21,865 nucleotides of DNA, taken from the NCBI GenBank assembly GCA_030615425.1, contig JAUWZG010000008.1:1-21865 (forward strand). Direction: 5' to 3'. Origin of the DNA: Dehalococcoidia bacterium (GTDB lineage Bacteria; Chloroflexota; Dehalococcoidia; Dehalococcoidales; BS750m-G39). Below are positions 1 to 6,686 of the stretch, one piece after another; position 1 is the stretch's first letter, and every line of letters starts with the position of its first letter. A program made the translations under genes and the position numbers. A model generated the notes under the pieces. The model did no database searches and was not told the DNA's origin. It saw nothing but the letters and a program-made list of their open reading frames with translations.

Positions 1-235
1 TCGCCTCTTTTTTGCCAGAGATGGCATCTATCTCCTCCTGCGATGTTTCTTCGCCCAAGGTCTTTCTGATTATAGCATCATTTCTTTGCCCGAAGCTGTG
101 CCTGAAATCCTCTTTGGTGAATTTCACCCCCCTTTCCTGGAAGACCTGTTGCCAGGCGCTGAGGTGAAAGGGGGCGGTATCGGCGAGCACTCCATCCATA
201 TCCCAGATAACAGCCTTAGCCTCGATTTCAGACAT
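1..235 (-). CDS. HAD-superfamily hydrolase, beta-phosphoglucomutase-like (3' part missing)
   Basis: The reverse strand encodes the first 78 residues of a HAD phosphatase; the gene runs off the left edge of the window. The N terminus carries the nucleophile motif WDMDGVLADT (Asp12 and Asp14), followed by an alpha-helical cap start of the kind seen in beta-phosphoglucomutase/phosphoglycolate phosphatase proteins (FHLSAWQQVF, then FGQRND). The family removes phosphate from, or mutates, small phosphorylated metabolites in the cytoplasm; the substrate cannot be read from this fragment. The ATG at 235 overlaps the end of the upstream thioesterase gene by 8 bases, so the two are probably translationally coupled as the tail of the thiL-tsaE-tsaB operon. 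Seen: motif and overlap. Inferred: phosphatase activity. Motifs II-IV lie outside the window. Confidence 0.88.
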   Translation of the reverse strand, partial: MSEIEAKAVIWDMDGVLADTAPFHLSAWQQVFQERGVKFTKEDFRHSFGQRNDAIIRKTLGEETSQEEIDAISGKKEA

Positions 236-686
236 TGCCTTTTGACTCCGCCCTTGGAGTGAGGATAAACATAGTAGCTATGCTATCGGCTACCGGGGTG
301 CCATCCTTGAGTGATATTTCTGCTTTAGCCTCAACCAGCCTTCTGGTCTTTTTGGTTATAGATGCGGTGATAGTAAGGTGCTCACCTATCTGGGCTGGGC
401 GTTTAAACCGGGCTTGCATTTTGGCAGTTATGGTATTTACCCCTTCAAATAGGGCAGCGTAGCTCATCGCCTCATCAAGGATGCAGCTTATAATTCCGCC
501 ATGAACCAGCCCTGACCAGCCTTGGTGAAACTTGTCGGGTGTAAACTCTGCCCTGGCTGCTTTGCCATCCCGGTCAAAATTTAGTTTCAAGCCAATGGGG
601 TTTTTCTGCCCGCAGACAAAACACATGTTGAATTCCTTTTCAGTGTCAACCGATACTTGTGGCCAGTTTGCCATTTTTGTCTCCAT
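228..686 (-). CDS. PaaI/hotdog-fold acyl-CoA thioesterase family protein
   Basis: A 152-residue hotdog-fold protein. It shows an N-terminal CFVCGQKNPIGLKLNF segment typical of a PaaI-like subfamily, and the central helix motif HGGIISCILDEAMSYA holding the conserved HGG and the acidic residue used by thioesterases. The family hydrolyses acyl-CoA thioesters, often aromatic or short-chain ones, in the cytoplasm. The aromatic-degradation genes a few kb away make an aryl- or alicyclic-CoA substrate possible, but this gene sits in a different operon, so that link is speculative. The Met at residue 5 (MANW) is an alternative start. The start lies 8 bp after the tsaB stop and the stop overlaps the HAD gene by 8 bases. 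Length is normal for the family. Confidence 0.88.
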   Translation of the reverse strand: METKMANWPQVSVDTEKEFNMCFVCGQKNPIGLKLNFDRDGKAARAEFTPDKFHQGWSGLVHGGIISCILDEAMSYAALFEGVNTITAKMQARFKRPAQIGEHLTITASITKKTRRLVEAKAEISLKDGTPVADSIATMFILTPRAESKGNV

Positions 687-694
687 CCTGATTA

Positions 695-1369
695 TTATCG
701 GTGTTTGGGCTGGGTGATTGCCGGTCGCCTGAGGTATAGCGGCTGCAGGGTGGCGGGGTGGTCATAATCGCCTGCCTTGAACCGCTCTTTTGCCAGTTCT
801 GCCAGTAGGCTAGCCGAGCGTAATTGGGTGGGGGGTATTATGGCTCTTTGCTTGAGCTTTTTCTTTAGCTGGCTGGCGATAACGGCCACATATTCCCCGC
901 AGAATATGGTCTTGCCGCTTATCTCTGAGCCTAGGGCGTCAACGGTGGTTATGTGCTCAGCAGTAAGTTGGCACCACTTGTTGTCTCTCTTCTGGTACAG
1001 GGCAGTGGCAATCTCTCCCCTGCCGGCATTGAATATGGGGCAAATAGGCAGTCCGGTTTCGGCGTGCCGGTAGGCTTCCAGTTCCAGGCTGCTGATGCCG
1101 ATGATGGGGACTTTAAGGCTGAAGGCTAACCCCTTGGCGGTGCTTAATCCCACCCGCAGCCCGTTAAAGCTCCCCGGTCCTTTAGCCACGATAACACAAC
1201 CGATGGTTTGAATCTCTACTTTAGCCTCGTTTAGCAGATGAGCCAGCCGAGGCAATAGTTCCACGCTGTGGTTTTGCCCGCAGCGCCAGGTTGCCTCAGC
1301 CAGCACCTTGCCATCTTGAACCAGAGCCAGGCTGGCACTATCAGTTGAAGTATCTATTGCCAATTGCAT
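695..1369 (-). CDS. tsaB: tRNA threonylcarbamoyladenosine biosynthesis protein TsaB
   Basis: A 224-residue ASKHA-fold protein. The start MQLAIDTST and the signature GPGSFNGLRVGLSTAKGLA (canonical GPGSFTGLRIG) identify TsaB, the inactive paralogue of TsaD that scaffolds the bacterial TsaB-TsaD-TsaE complex. The complex transfers threonylcarbamoyl to A37 of ANN-decoding tRNAs. An NHSVELLPRL segment near residue 33 is also typical. The gene overlaps the end of tsaE by 16 bases, the usual tsaE-tsaB coupling. tsaD and tsaC are not in the window. Length is close to the usual 220-235. Identification is firm. Confidence 0.96.
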   Translation of the reverse strand: MQLAIDTSTDSASLALVQDGKVLAEATWRCGQNHSVELLPRLAHLLNEAKVEIQTIGCVIVAKGPGSFNGLRVGLSTAKGLAFSLKVPIIGISSLELEAYRHAETGLPICPIFNAGRGEIATALYQKRDNKWCQLTAEHITTVDALGSEISGKTIFCGEYVAVIASQLKKKLKQRAIIPPTQLRSASLLAELAKERFKAGDYDHPATLQPLYLRRPAITQPKHR

Positions 1370-1827
1370 TGTTTTAGTTGTGCCACCAGGTTGCGGTAGC
1401 GTTTGCCACTGGGCTTGAGTTTAAGGCTACGCTCGGTATCGGAAACATAGCTTATTTCAATTAGCAGGTGCTCCGGCGGCATCAAACTCACCCCCTTTTC
1501 CGCCCATTCCACTACACAGACACCATTGCCGTATAGATAATCATCCAGCCCCAGCTCGGCAATCTCCTCTAAATGGTCCAGCCGGTAGAAGTCTATATGG
1601 TATAGCGGCAGCCTGCCCTTAAGCTCCCTGATGACCATAAATGAGGGGCTGACGGCATACTCCTCAATATCTAGTCCCCAGGCGATGCCCTGAGTGAGGC
1701 AGGTCTTACCCGCTCCCAAGTCCCCCACCAGCAGAAAGATGTCGCCGGGCTGGGCTATTTTGCCAATGCCGACTCCAAATTTCTGGGTCTGTTCCGGGCT
1801 ATGGCTGATTATCTCAAGGTGGTTCAT
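1354..1827 (-). CDS. tsaE: tRNA threonylcarbamoyladenosine biosynthesis ATPase TsaE
   Basis: A 157-residue P-loop ATPase with Walker A GDLGAGKT near residues 36-43. It also has the family-specific blocks SPSFMVIREL, YHIDFYRL and VVEWAEKG (the conserved W-E near residue 108). TsaE powers turnover of the TsaB-TsaD complex that makes t6A37 in tRNA. The ATG overlaps the thiL stop as ATGA (1824-1827), so translation is probably coupled to thiL. Its own stop overlaps tsaB. Size and motif order are normal. Confidence 0.97.
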   Translation of the reverse strand: MNHLEIISHSPEQTQKFGVGIGKIAQPGDIFLLVGDLGAGKTCLTQGIAWGLDIEEYAVSPSFMVIRELKGRLPLYHIDFYRLDHLEEIAELGLDDYLYGNGVCVVEWAEKGVSLMPPEHLLIEISYVSDTERSLKLKPSGKRYRNLVAQLKQCNWQ

Positions 1828-2813
1828 CTTTTAGTAAAGTGCTCCCACCCTGCCTTGCCCAGATTAAATGGCTTTCCCTGGTGGTCAACTAAGGTTACTC
1901 CCTTACCAGCTACAATTTCACCGATGGCCGTTATCGGGCAGGAAGCTGTCCTTTTCACCCTATCTATAACCTCAGCCTTGGCGGTGAACAAAAGCTCGTA
2001 GTCCTCCCCGCCTGATAGTGCCAGCTCCAGGGACTTCTCACCGAACTCGGCTTTGACCATAGGCTCAATGGGCACCCGGTCAATTTCTACCCGGGCGCCG
2101 ACCTGACTTGCCTTGCATATCTGATTAAGGTCTGAGATCAGCCCATCGCTAATATCTATGGCTGTTTTTACCCCTTGCTCTACTAGTAGCTGCCCTTCGG
2201 CTATTCGGGTGTGGGGGTGGAGGAAAGCCCGGTCAAAGCAGGCAGTGGCTTGAGGCTCAAATTTAAGCCTTAGCTTAAGCATTTCCAGTCCGGCAGCGGC
2301 AGCCCCCAGGTAGCCGGTAACTGCTACTAGCTCTCCGGGCTCGGCGGAGGAGCGGGTGAGTATATGCTTGTCCCAGTCTTTGGTGCTGCCCAGAATAGTA
2401 ATGGTAATAGCGACTATAGGCGCACGGCTGATATCTCCACCAATTATGGCTACTCTATACTCTCGCGCTAGCTCGAGCATCCCGGTGTAGAGGGCAGTGA
2501 CATCGTCCACCTTGGTGTCCTCAGGCAGGGCTAATGACACCAGGGCATATCGGGGTACACCACCCATAGCGGCAATATCGCTCAGGTTGGCTGCCAGTGC
2601 TTTCCAGCCCAGTTCGTTCCAGGGGGCTATACCTGGGGGGAAGTGAACGTCCTGAATAAAGGAATCGACGGTAGCCAGTTGTATTGACTCGTCGCCTTTC
2701 CAGGCGGCGGCGTCATCACCGATGCCGATTAAGAGGCGCTCATCCTGCCCCCCGCCCGCCATTTCAGCCAGGAGGTCAATCAGTCTGAATTCCCCCAGCT
2801 CCGAGACCTTCAT
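1824..2813 (-). CDS. thiL: Thiamine-monophosphate kinase ThiL
   Basis: Phosphorylates thiamine monophosphate to thiamine diphosphate with ATP. ThiL/PurM-fold motifs appear in order: GIGDDAAAW near residue 30, VDSFIQDVHF near 50, ANLSDIAAMGG near 75, GGDISRAP, IDISDGLISDL, and SGGEDYELLF near 255. I chose the ATG at 2813 (329 residues, MKVSELGEF), not an in-frame ATG at 2837 that would add 8 residues. ThiL proteins normally begin close to this sequence, and a TATAAT box at 2820-2825 puts the transcription start on or beside 2813, so the longer form would not be transcribed. It is the first gene of the minus-strand operon with tsaE, tsaB, the thioesterase and the HAD gene. No other thi gene is nearby. 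Confidence 0.95.
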   Translation of the reverse strand: MKVSELGEFRLIDLLAEMAGGGQDERLLIGIGDDAAAWKGDESIQLATVDSFIQDVHFPPGIAPWNELGWKALAANLSDIAAMGGVPRYALVSLALPEDTKVDDVTALYTGMLELAREYRVAIIGGDISRAPIVAITITILGSTKDWDKHILTRSSAEPGELVAVTGYLGAAAAGLEMLKLRLKFEPQATACFDRAFLHPHTRIAEGQLLVEQGVKTAIDISDGLISDLNQICKASQVGARVEIDRVPIEPMVKAEFGEKSLELALSGGEDYELLFTAKAEVIDRVKRTASCPITAIGEIVAGKGVTLVDHQGKPFNLGKAGWEHFTKR

Positions 2814-2819
2814 GGCGAA

Positions 2820-2849
2820 ATTATAGCATGAATTCAAGTGTAGGGTCTA
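2820..2849 (-). promoter_or_regulatory. thiL promoter, apparently leaderless
   Basis: Read on the minus strand: TAGACC (2849-2844), an 18-bp spacer, TATAAT (2825-2820), then 6 bases before the ATG at 2813. A start site about 7 bases after the -10 box coincides with the A of ATG. No Shine-Dalgarno sequence lies between. The -10 is perfect; the -35 matches 4 of 6 consensus bases. Confidence 0.6.
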
Positions 2850-2884
2850 AATATTTACCCCACCCCCTTAGACATTTACTTAGC

Positions 2885-3050
2885 AACCCTCCCCCTACTC
2901 TCCGCTAAGCTTCTTTTTCCCACCCCCCCGCCCTCTGAGGCTTAGCCCCTGAATCCCCGCTTTTTAGGGGAGTCTAAGAAGGGCACCAGCCTTTGAGGGT
3001 GGGAGGGTTGGGAGAAAAGACATAAATTAAAACAGGGGAGGGGGAAGAAA
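2885..3050. repeat. Palindromic intergenic repeat, copy A
   Basis: C-rich then G-rich element between the divergent thiL and phosphoesterase genes. The left arm (2910-2942: CTTCTTTTTCCCACC, then a C-run, GCCCTC, GAGGCT) pairs imperfectly with the right arm (2988-3019: AGCCTTTGAGGGTGGGAGGG, then GGGAGAAAAG). The centre holds nested dyads CTTAG/CTAAG (2941-2945 with 2974-2978) and TCCCC/GGGGA. The same core, including TCCC(C)CTTT..AGGGGAGTCTAAGA, recurs at 11730-11910 and 15591-15785. The outer limits are approximate. There is no coding sequence in it. Confidence 0.75.
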
Positions 3051-3091
3051 GAGATGGGTCAAAAATCTATCTGAGCTAGCTCACTTACCTC

Positions 3092-3120
3092 TAGCCATAT
3101 GTTGAAAAAGCTGGTATAGT
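3092..3120 (+). promoter_or_regulatory. Promoter of the phosphoesterase gene, near-leaderless
   Basis: TAGCCA (3092-3097), 17-bp spacer, TATAGT (3115-3120). The predicted start near 3127 leaves a leader of about 4 bases before ATG 3131. No ribosome binding site is visible, which agrees with leaderless translation. Confidence 0.55.
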
Positions 3121-3130
3121 GTTGGTGTAG

Positions 3131-3865
3131 ATGCGCTACGCCATTGTTGCTGATATTCATGCCAATTTAGCTGCTTTTATGGCGGTGCTGGTTGATATTG
3201 AGCGCCGGGGGGAGGTGGAGGAGATGTGGTGTTTGGGAGATGTTGTGGGCTACGGACCAGACCCGCACGAGTGCGTTGAACTCTTACGCCAGGCTAACCA
3301 TATTTGTGTGGTTGGGAATCACGACCTAGCAGCAGTAGGCAGGATAGATACCTCAGAATTTAATCCCGATGCTGTCGCCGCCTGTGAGTGGACAGCGAGG
3401 CAATTAACCCCGCGGGATGTAGACTATATTAAGGGTCTGCCACTGGTTATTGATAAGGATGATTTTACCCTGGTGCACGGTAGCCCCCGGGAGCCTATCT
3501 GGGAATATGTCCTCTCAATCAGTGGTGCCAAGGAAAATTTTGCTTACTTTAAGTCAAAGTTTTGCCTGCTGGCGCATACCCATGTGCCCCTGGTGTTTAG
3601 CTATGGCGGAACTGGCTCTTGTTCCTTCAGCCAATTCTCGACCAATGAGGAGCTTGTCCTGGGTAACGACCGATTGATTATCAATCCCGGTGCCGTGGGA
3701 CAACCCCGGGATGGTGACCCCAGGGCGAGCTATGCTATCTATGACAGTGAAACCAATCAGATTAAGCTCTACCGTGTCACTTATGATGTTGCTACCACTC
3801 AAGCCAGGATGGTGGAGCAGAAGTTGCCTATGCGCCTGGTGGCTCGTCTGAGTCACGGCGTATAA
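3131..3865 (+). CDS. Calcineurin-like metallophosphoesterase
   Basis: A 244-residue binuclear metallophosphoesterase. The metal-ligand motifs are present in order: DIHAN (DxH, residues 8-10), GDVVGYGPDP near residue 36, GNHD near residue 62, a His in the VHGSPREPIW segment near 115, and AHTHVPL (HxH-type) near 149. This matches the MJ0936/YfcE-like group of small phosphodiesterases, some of which act on diadenosine tetraphosphate or on nucleic-acid termini; the substrate is not determinable. It is monocistronic, with its own near-leaderless promoter and a following gene with a separate promoter. Length and motif set look complete. Confidence 0.92.
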   Translation: MRYAIVADIHANLAAFMAVLVDIERRGEVEEMWCLGDVVGYGPDPHECVELLRQANHICVVGNHDLAAVGRIDTSEFNPDAVAACEWTARQLTPRDVDYIKGLPLVIDKDDFTLVHGSPREPIWEYVLSISGAKENFAYFKSKFCLLAHTHVPLVFSYGGTGSCSFSQFSTNEELVLGNDRLIINPGAVGQPRDGDPRASYAIYDSETNQIKLYRVTYDVATTQARMVEQKLPMRLVARLSHGV

Positions 3866-3890
3866 CTGAGTTAAGCCATACCCTCTGTTA

Positions 3891-3918
3891 TTGACATGAG
3901 GTGGGCTCAGACGATAAA
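3891..3918 (+). promoter_or_regulatory. Candidate promoter of the benzoyl-CoA pathway genes
   Basis: Perfect -35 TTGACA (3891-3896), 16-bp spacer, GATAAA (3913-3918, 4 of 6). Transcription starting near 3925 would give a leader of about 120 bases before ATG 4049. The leader contains a weak dyad CCGAG/CTCGG around 3978-4009 and no recognised riboswitch. Confidence 0.45.
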
Positions 3919-4048
3919 CTTACTACTTGGATTTCCCCAACCGCAGTTAATAAAAATTCCTAGTGAGGAGGTGATGAGCCGAGAAATAAAGGGTTGAGTT
4001 TTGCCCCTCGGATTTATTAACAGATTGTAGAGGGAGGAGATAAAGGAT

Positions 4049-5122
4049 ATGGCAAAAATACCTGACAAAATTGAAACCTGGCAGATGGTAGAGCCGGGCA
4101 AACTGACTAGAACCAGTGTTGATGTCCCTGAGCTTAAAACCGGTGAGGTGCTAGTTGAAATTGCTGGCTGTGGTGTGTGTCATACTGACCTAGGCTATTT
4201 TTATGATGGCGTGCCCACGGTAAGCAAACCACCCCTCACCCTGGGGCATGAAATCAGCGGCACGGTAATAGCCGGCGATGATAAATGGCTGGGCAAGGAG
4301 GTGATTATCCCGGCGGTGATGCCGTGCAATAATTGCCCCATTTGTGCTGCCGGTAGAGGCAACCGCTGCTTGGCACAGAAGATGCCGGGGAACAGCATGG
4401 AAATTTACGGCGGTAATTCCAGCCATATCGTCGTCCCTGCCCAGGATTTGTGTCTGGTTCCGGATAGAAAGGGGATACCTCTTTCGCATTTCGCCGTGAT
4501 TGCCGATGCCGTAACCTCACCATATCAGGCGGCAATGAGGGCTGAGGTGAAGTCAGGGGACTTAACTGTCATTGTCGGGGTTACCGGCGGTCTTGGTGTA
4601 TATGCCACCCAGATTTGCTCGGCATTGGGTGCCAAGGAGGTTATTGGTATTGCCCGAAATCCGGAGAAGCTGAAGCGAGCCTTAAGCTACGGCGCTACCC
4701 ATGTCATCAGCTCGGTGGATAAGAGCCCCAGGGATATCAGGGATGAGTTTCGCGCTTATTGTAAGGAAAAGGGTCTGCCGACAAACTACGGCTGGAAGAT
4801 TTTTGAGTGGACCGGCACCGCTGAGGGTCAGGCAATCGGTCTGGAACTATTGGCCTTCATCGGCAAGCTGGTGATGTGCGGCTTTGGTATGCAGAAGAAC
4901 GAATATGCCCTTTCCAGATTGATGGCATTTGACGCCGATATCCTGGGCTCCTGGGGTTGTCTGCCCAAGTACTATCCTGAGGTTCTGAAGATGGTCTTGG
5001 CTGGCAAGATACAGATAGAGCCTTTTATTGAGACCAGACCGATGAGCACAATAAAGGAAGCCTATGAGGAAGCTCATAAGGGTGGGCTGACGAGAAGAAT
5101 AGTATTAACTCCTGATTTCTGA
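4049..5122 (+). CDS. had: 6-hydroxycyclohex-1-ene-1-carbonyl-CoA dehydrogenase (Had/BamQ)
   Basis: A 357-residue zinc-dependent medium-chain alcohol dehydrogenase that oxidises 6-hydroxycyclohex-1-ene-1-carbonyl-CoA to the 6-oxo compound with NAD in anaerobic benzoyl-CoA degradation. Catalytic zinc ligands appear as CGVCHTD (Cys44) and GHE (His67). Four structural-zinc cysteines lie at 93, 96, 99 and 107 (PCNNCPICAAGRGNRC). The Rossmann motif GVTGGLGVYA follows near residue 178. The stretch LGYFYDGVPTVSKPPLTLGH resembles this specific subfamily. The assignment is strengthened by the next gene, which encodes the ring-opening hydrolase for its product. A strong GGAGG site (GGGAGGAG, about 4031-4040) precedes the start. 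The dienoyl-CoA hydratase usually found with this pair is absent here. Confidence 0.92.
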   Translation: MAKIPDKIETWQMVEPGKLTRTSVDVPELKTGEVLVEIAGCGVCHTDLGYFYDGVPTVSKPPLTLGHEISGTVIAGDDKWLGKEVIIPAVMPCNNCPICAAGRGNRCLAQKMPGNSMEIYGGNSSHIVVPAQDLCLVPDRKGIPLSHFAVIADAVTSPYQAAMRAEVKSGDLTVIVGVTGGLGVYATQICSALGAKEVIGIARNPEKLKRALSYGATHVISSVDKSPRDIRDEFRAYCKEKGLPTNYGWKIFEWTGTAEGQAIGLELLAFIGKLVMCGFGMQKNEYALSRLMAFDADILGSWGCLPKYYPEVLKMVLAGKIQIEPFIETRPMSTIKEAYEEAHKGGLTRRIVLTPDF

Positions 5123-5149
5123 ATTTAAAGCAAAAAGGAGGTATGACAA

Positions 5150-6289
5150 ATGGCCTTAGAGTGGGTACCACGAGACAATGAATTAAAAGACCACCAGATT
5201 TTTGGTGACGAGCACTTTGGCACCGAGCCACCGTGCACCGTGTTTGAGAAGAAGCCACTGGTTAACCCCCAAACTGGAGAGAAGGTCGACGGTCTTTACA
5301 CCGCCTGGGTAACCCTGAATAATCCGGCTCAGCTCAACTCCTACACCACTGAAATGGTGAAGGGCGTTATCGCTGGCATGCATAAGGCGTCCATGGACCG
5401 CAGCGTGGTGGCGACCATATTCACCGGGGCTGGTGACCGGGCGTTCTGTCCTGGTGGCAATACCAAAGAATATGCCGAATACTACACACGCCGGCCCCGG
5501 GAATACCGTGACTACATGGACCTCTTTGCCACTATGGTTGACAGTATTCTGAAGAGCCGGGCTCCGGTAATCTGTCGTGCCAATGGGATGCGCATTGCCG
5601 GTGGTCAGGAAATCGGGCAGGCCTGCGACCTGACAATTGCCGCCGATACTGCCATGTTCGGGCAGGCGGGAACCAGACACGGCTCCACCCCGGACGGCGG
5701 CTCCACTGACTTTCTGCCGGTGATGCTACCCACCATTGAGCTGGCGATATGGAACTGTGTCTCTAACGAGCTGTGGAGCGCCTACAAGATGGAGCGGCTG
5801 GGCCTAATCACCAAGGCAATTCCGATTAAGAAAGATGAAAAGGGTGAATGGGTGAGAGACCCCAGGGTTATCACCGATAAATATGTGGGAAACGGTGAAA
5901 TCGTCTATGGCGAGTCCAAGCCAGCGGCCGAGTTCAAAGCGGGCAAAGAGATGCTAAAAGGGCTGAAGACAGACTGGTCGCTGTTGGACGGCTTCATTGA
6001 TAAAGTGGTCTGGACTTTTACCAACCTCATGCCGCTCTGTCTTATGAAATCCATTGAGACGGTAAGGGTAAAGAAACGGTTCTTCTGGGATAGGACCAAG
6101 ATGGATGCTTCCTACTGGCTGGCGGCCAATATGAATATGGAAGCCTGGCTGGGCTTCAATGCCTTTAACACCGAGGAACTGACCGGGTCAAGGGTTATCG
6201 ATTTCGTCAAGTACCGCCAGCTTATTGCTGAGGGCAAGACCTTTGACGAAAAGCTATTCGAAGAGGTTCTATATAAACCCCAGAAGTAG
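5150..6289 (+). CDS. bamA: 6-oxocyclohex-1-ene-1-carbonyl-CoA hydrolase (BamA/Oah), ring opening
   Basis: A 379-residue crotonase-superfamily enzyme that adds water and hydrolytically opens the alicyclic ring of 6-oxocyclohex-1-ene-1-carbonyl-CoA to give 3-hydroxypimelyl-CoA. BamA hallmarks are clear: AGDRAFCPGGNTKEYAEYY (about 94-112), the oxyanion-hole segment MRIAGGQEIGQACDL (147-161), and GQAGTRHGSTPDGGSTDFLP (171-190), plus a long C-terminal extension giving the characteristic length near 375. This gene is widely used as a functional marker for anaerobic aromatic degraders. It follows had by 27 bp with a strong AAGGAGGT site (5135-5142) and ends at a rho-independent terminator. Confidence 0.97.
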   Translation: MALEWVPRDNELKDHQIFGDEHFGTEPPCTVFEKKPLVNPQTGEKVDGLYTAWVTLNNPAQLNSYTTEMVKGVIAGMHKASMDRSVVATIFTGAGDRAFCPGGNTKEYAEYYTRRPREYRDYMDLFATMVDSILKSRAPVICRANGMRIAGGQEIGQACDLTIAADTAMFGQAGTRHGSTPDGGSTDFLPVMLPTIELAIWNCVSNELWSAYKMERLGLITKAIPIKKDEKGEWVRDPRVITDKYVGNGEIVYGESKPAAEFKAGKEMLKGLKTDWSLLDGFIDKVVWTFTNLMPLCLMKSIETVRVKKRFFWDRTKMDASYWLAANMNMEAWLGFNAFNTEELTGSRVIDFVKYRQLIAEGKTFDEKLFEEVLYKPQK

Positions 6290-6314
6290 GCTTTAGCCGT
6301 CACTCTGTCTATTG

Positions 6315-6346
6315 GAAAGCCCGGCATACCGGGCTTTCTATTTTTG
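6315..6346 (+). terminator. Rho-independent terminator after bamA
   Basis: Perfect 10-bp stem GAAAGCCCGG (6315-6324), loop CATA, CCGGGCTTTC (6329-6338), then TATTTTTG. It lies 25 bp after the bamA stop and ends directly beside the -35 box of the SRP RNA promoter. Confidence 0.95.
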
Positions 6347-6347
6347 C

Positions 6348-6376
6348 TTGACAAAGCGGTGGGTACAGATTAGCAT
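6348..6376 (+). promoter_or_regulatory. Promoter of the SRP RNA gene
   Basis: TTGACA (6348-6353, perfect), 17-bp spacer, TAGCAT (6371-6376, 4 of 6). The predicted start at about 6382-6384 coincides with the 5' strand of the closing helix of the SRP RNA, an independent agreement between promoter and RNA structure. Confidence 0.8.
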
Positions 6377-6380
6377 TTTG

Positions 6381-6655
6381 TTGAGGTCGTGCTAGACGGG
6401 GAGCTAGCGGTGCCCTGAACCCGCAATCCGCTATAGCGGGGTCGAATTCCTGCTTGAGGTCTTTGTCTGGTGGGACTACTTGGACTAAGCGGCGTTGAAG
6501 GCTGGGTCCTACGTGGCAGAGCTCTATGAATCCCGTCAGGTCTGAGAGGAAGCAGCGGTAAATAGAAGCCCTGGGTGCCGTAGGGCTACCTGGTTGGAGC
6601 TGGCTGGCTCAAGCAAGCTATGAGACGGGGTCGAGGGCAGGTGCACGGCCTCAAA
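6381..6655 (+). ncRNA. ffs: Signal recognition particle RNA, large bacterial form with Alu domain (scRNA/6S-like)
   Basis: This stretch fills the gap between bamA and the SDR gene. The 5' end TTGAGGTCGTGC (6381-6392) pairs with GCACGGCCTCAA (6643-6654), closing the molecule. The Alu-domain block GGGGAGCTAGCGGTGCCCTG, followed by CGCAATCCGCTATAGCGGGG (to about 6440), matches the B. subtilis scRNA layout as I remember it. The SRP54(Ffh)-binding domain IV is GTCAGGTCT-GAGA-GGAAGCAGC (6535-6556). The length of about 275 nt fits the large form of Gram-positive and related bacteria. The RNA joins Ffh to target nascent membrane proteins. The domain IV tetraloop is GAGA, where GGAA is commonest. No T-rich terminator is seen after the 3' end. 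An Rfam Bacteria_large_SRP covariance search would settle the boundaries. Confidence 0.95.
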
Positions 6656-6686
6656 ACTTATTGTTGACAGGAGGTGGCTACTCTTA

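Noticed and set aside
2814..2837. Longer ThiL start at 2837
   Set aside because: The promoter -10 box lies within this stretch and the residues do not match ThiL N termini.
3966..3997. Leader peptide MSREIKG after AGGAGGTG upstream of had
   Set aside because: The Shine-Dalgarno to ATG spacing is only about 2 bases, the peptide has no attenuation-like codon run, and nothing supports translation.
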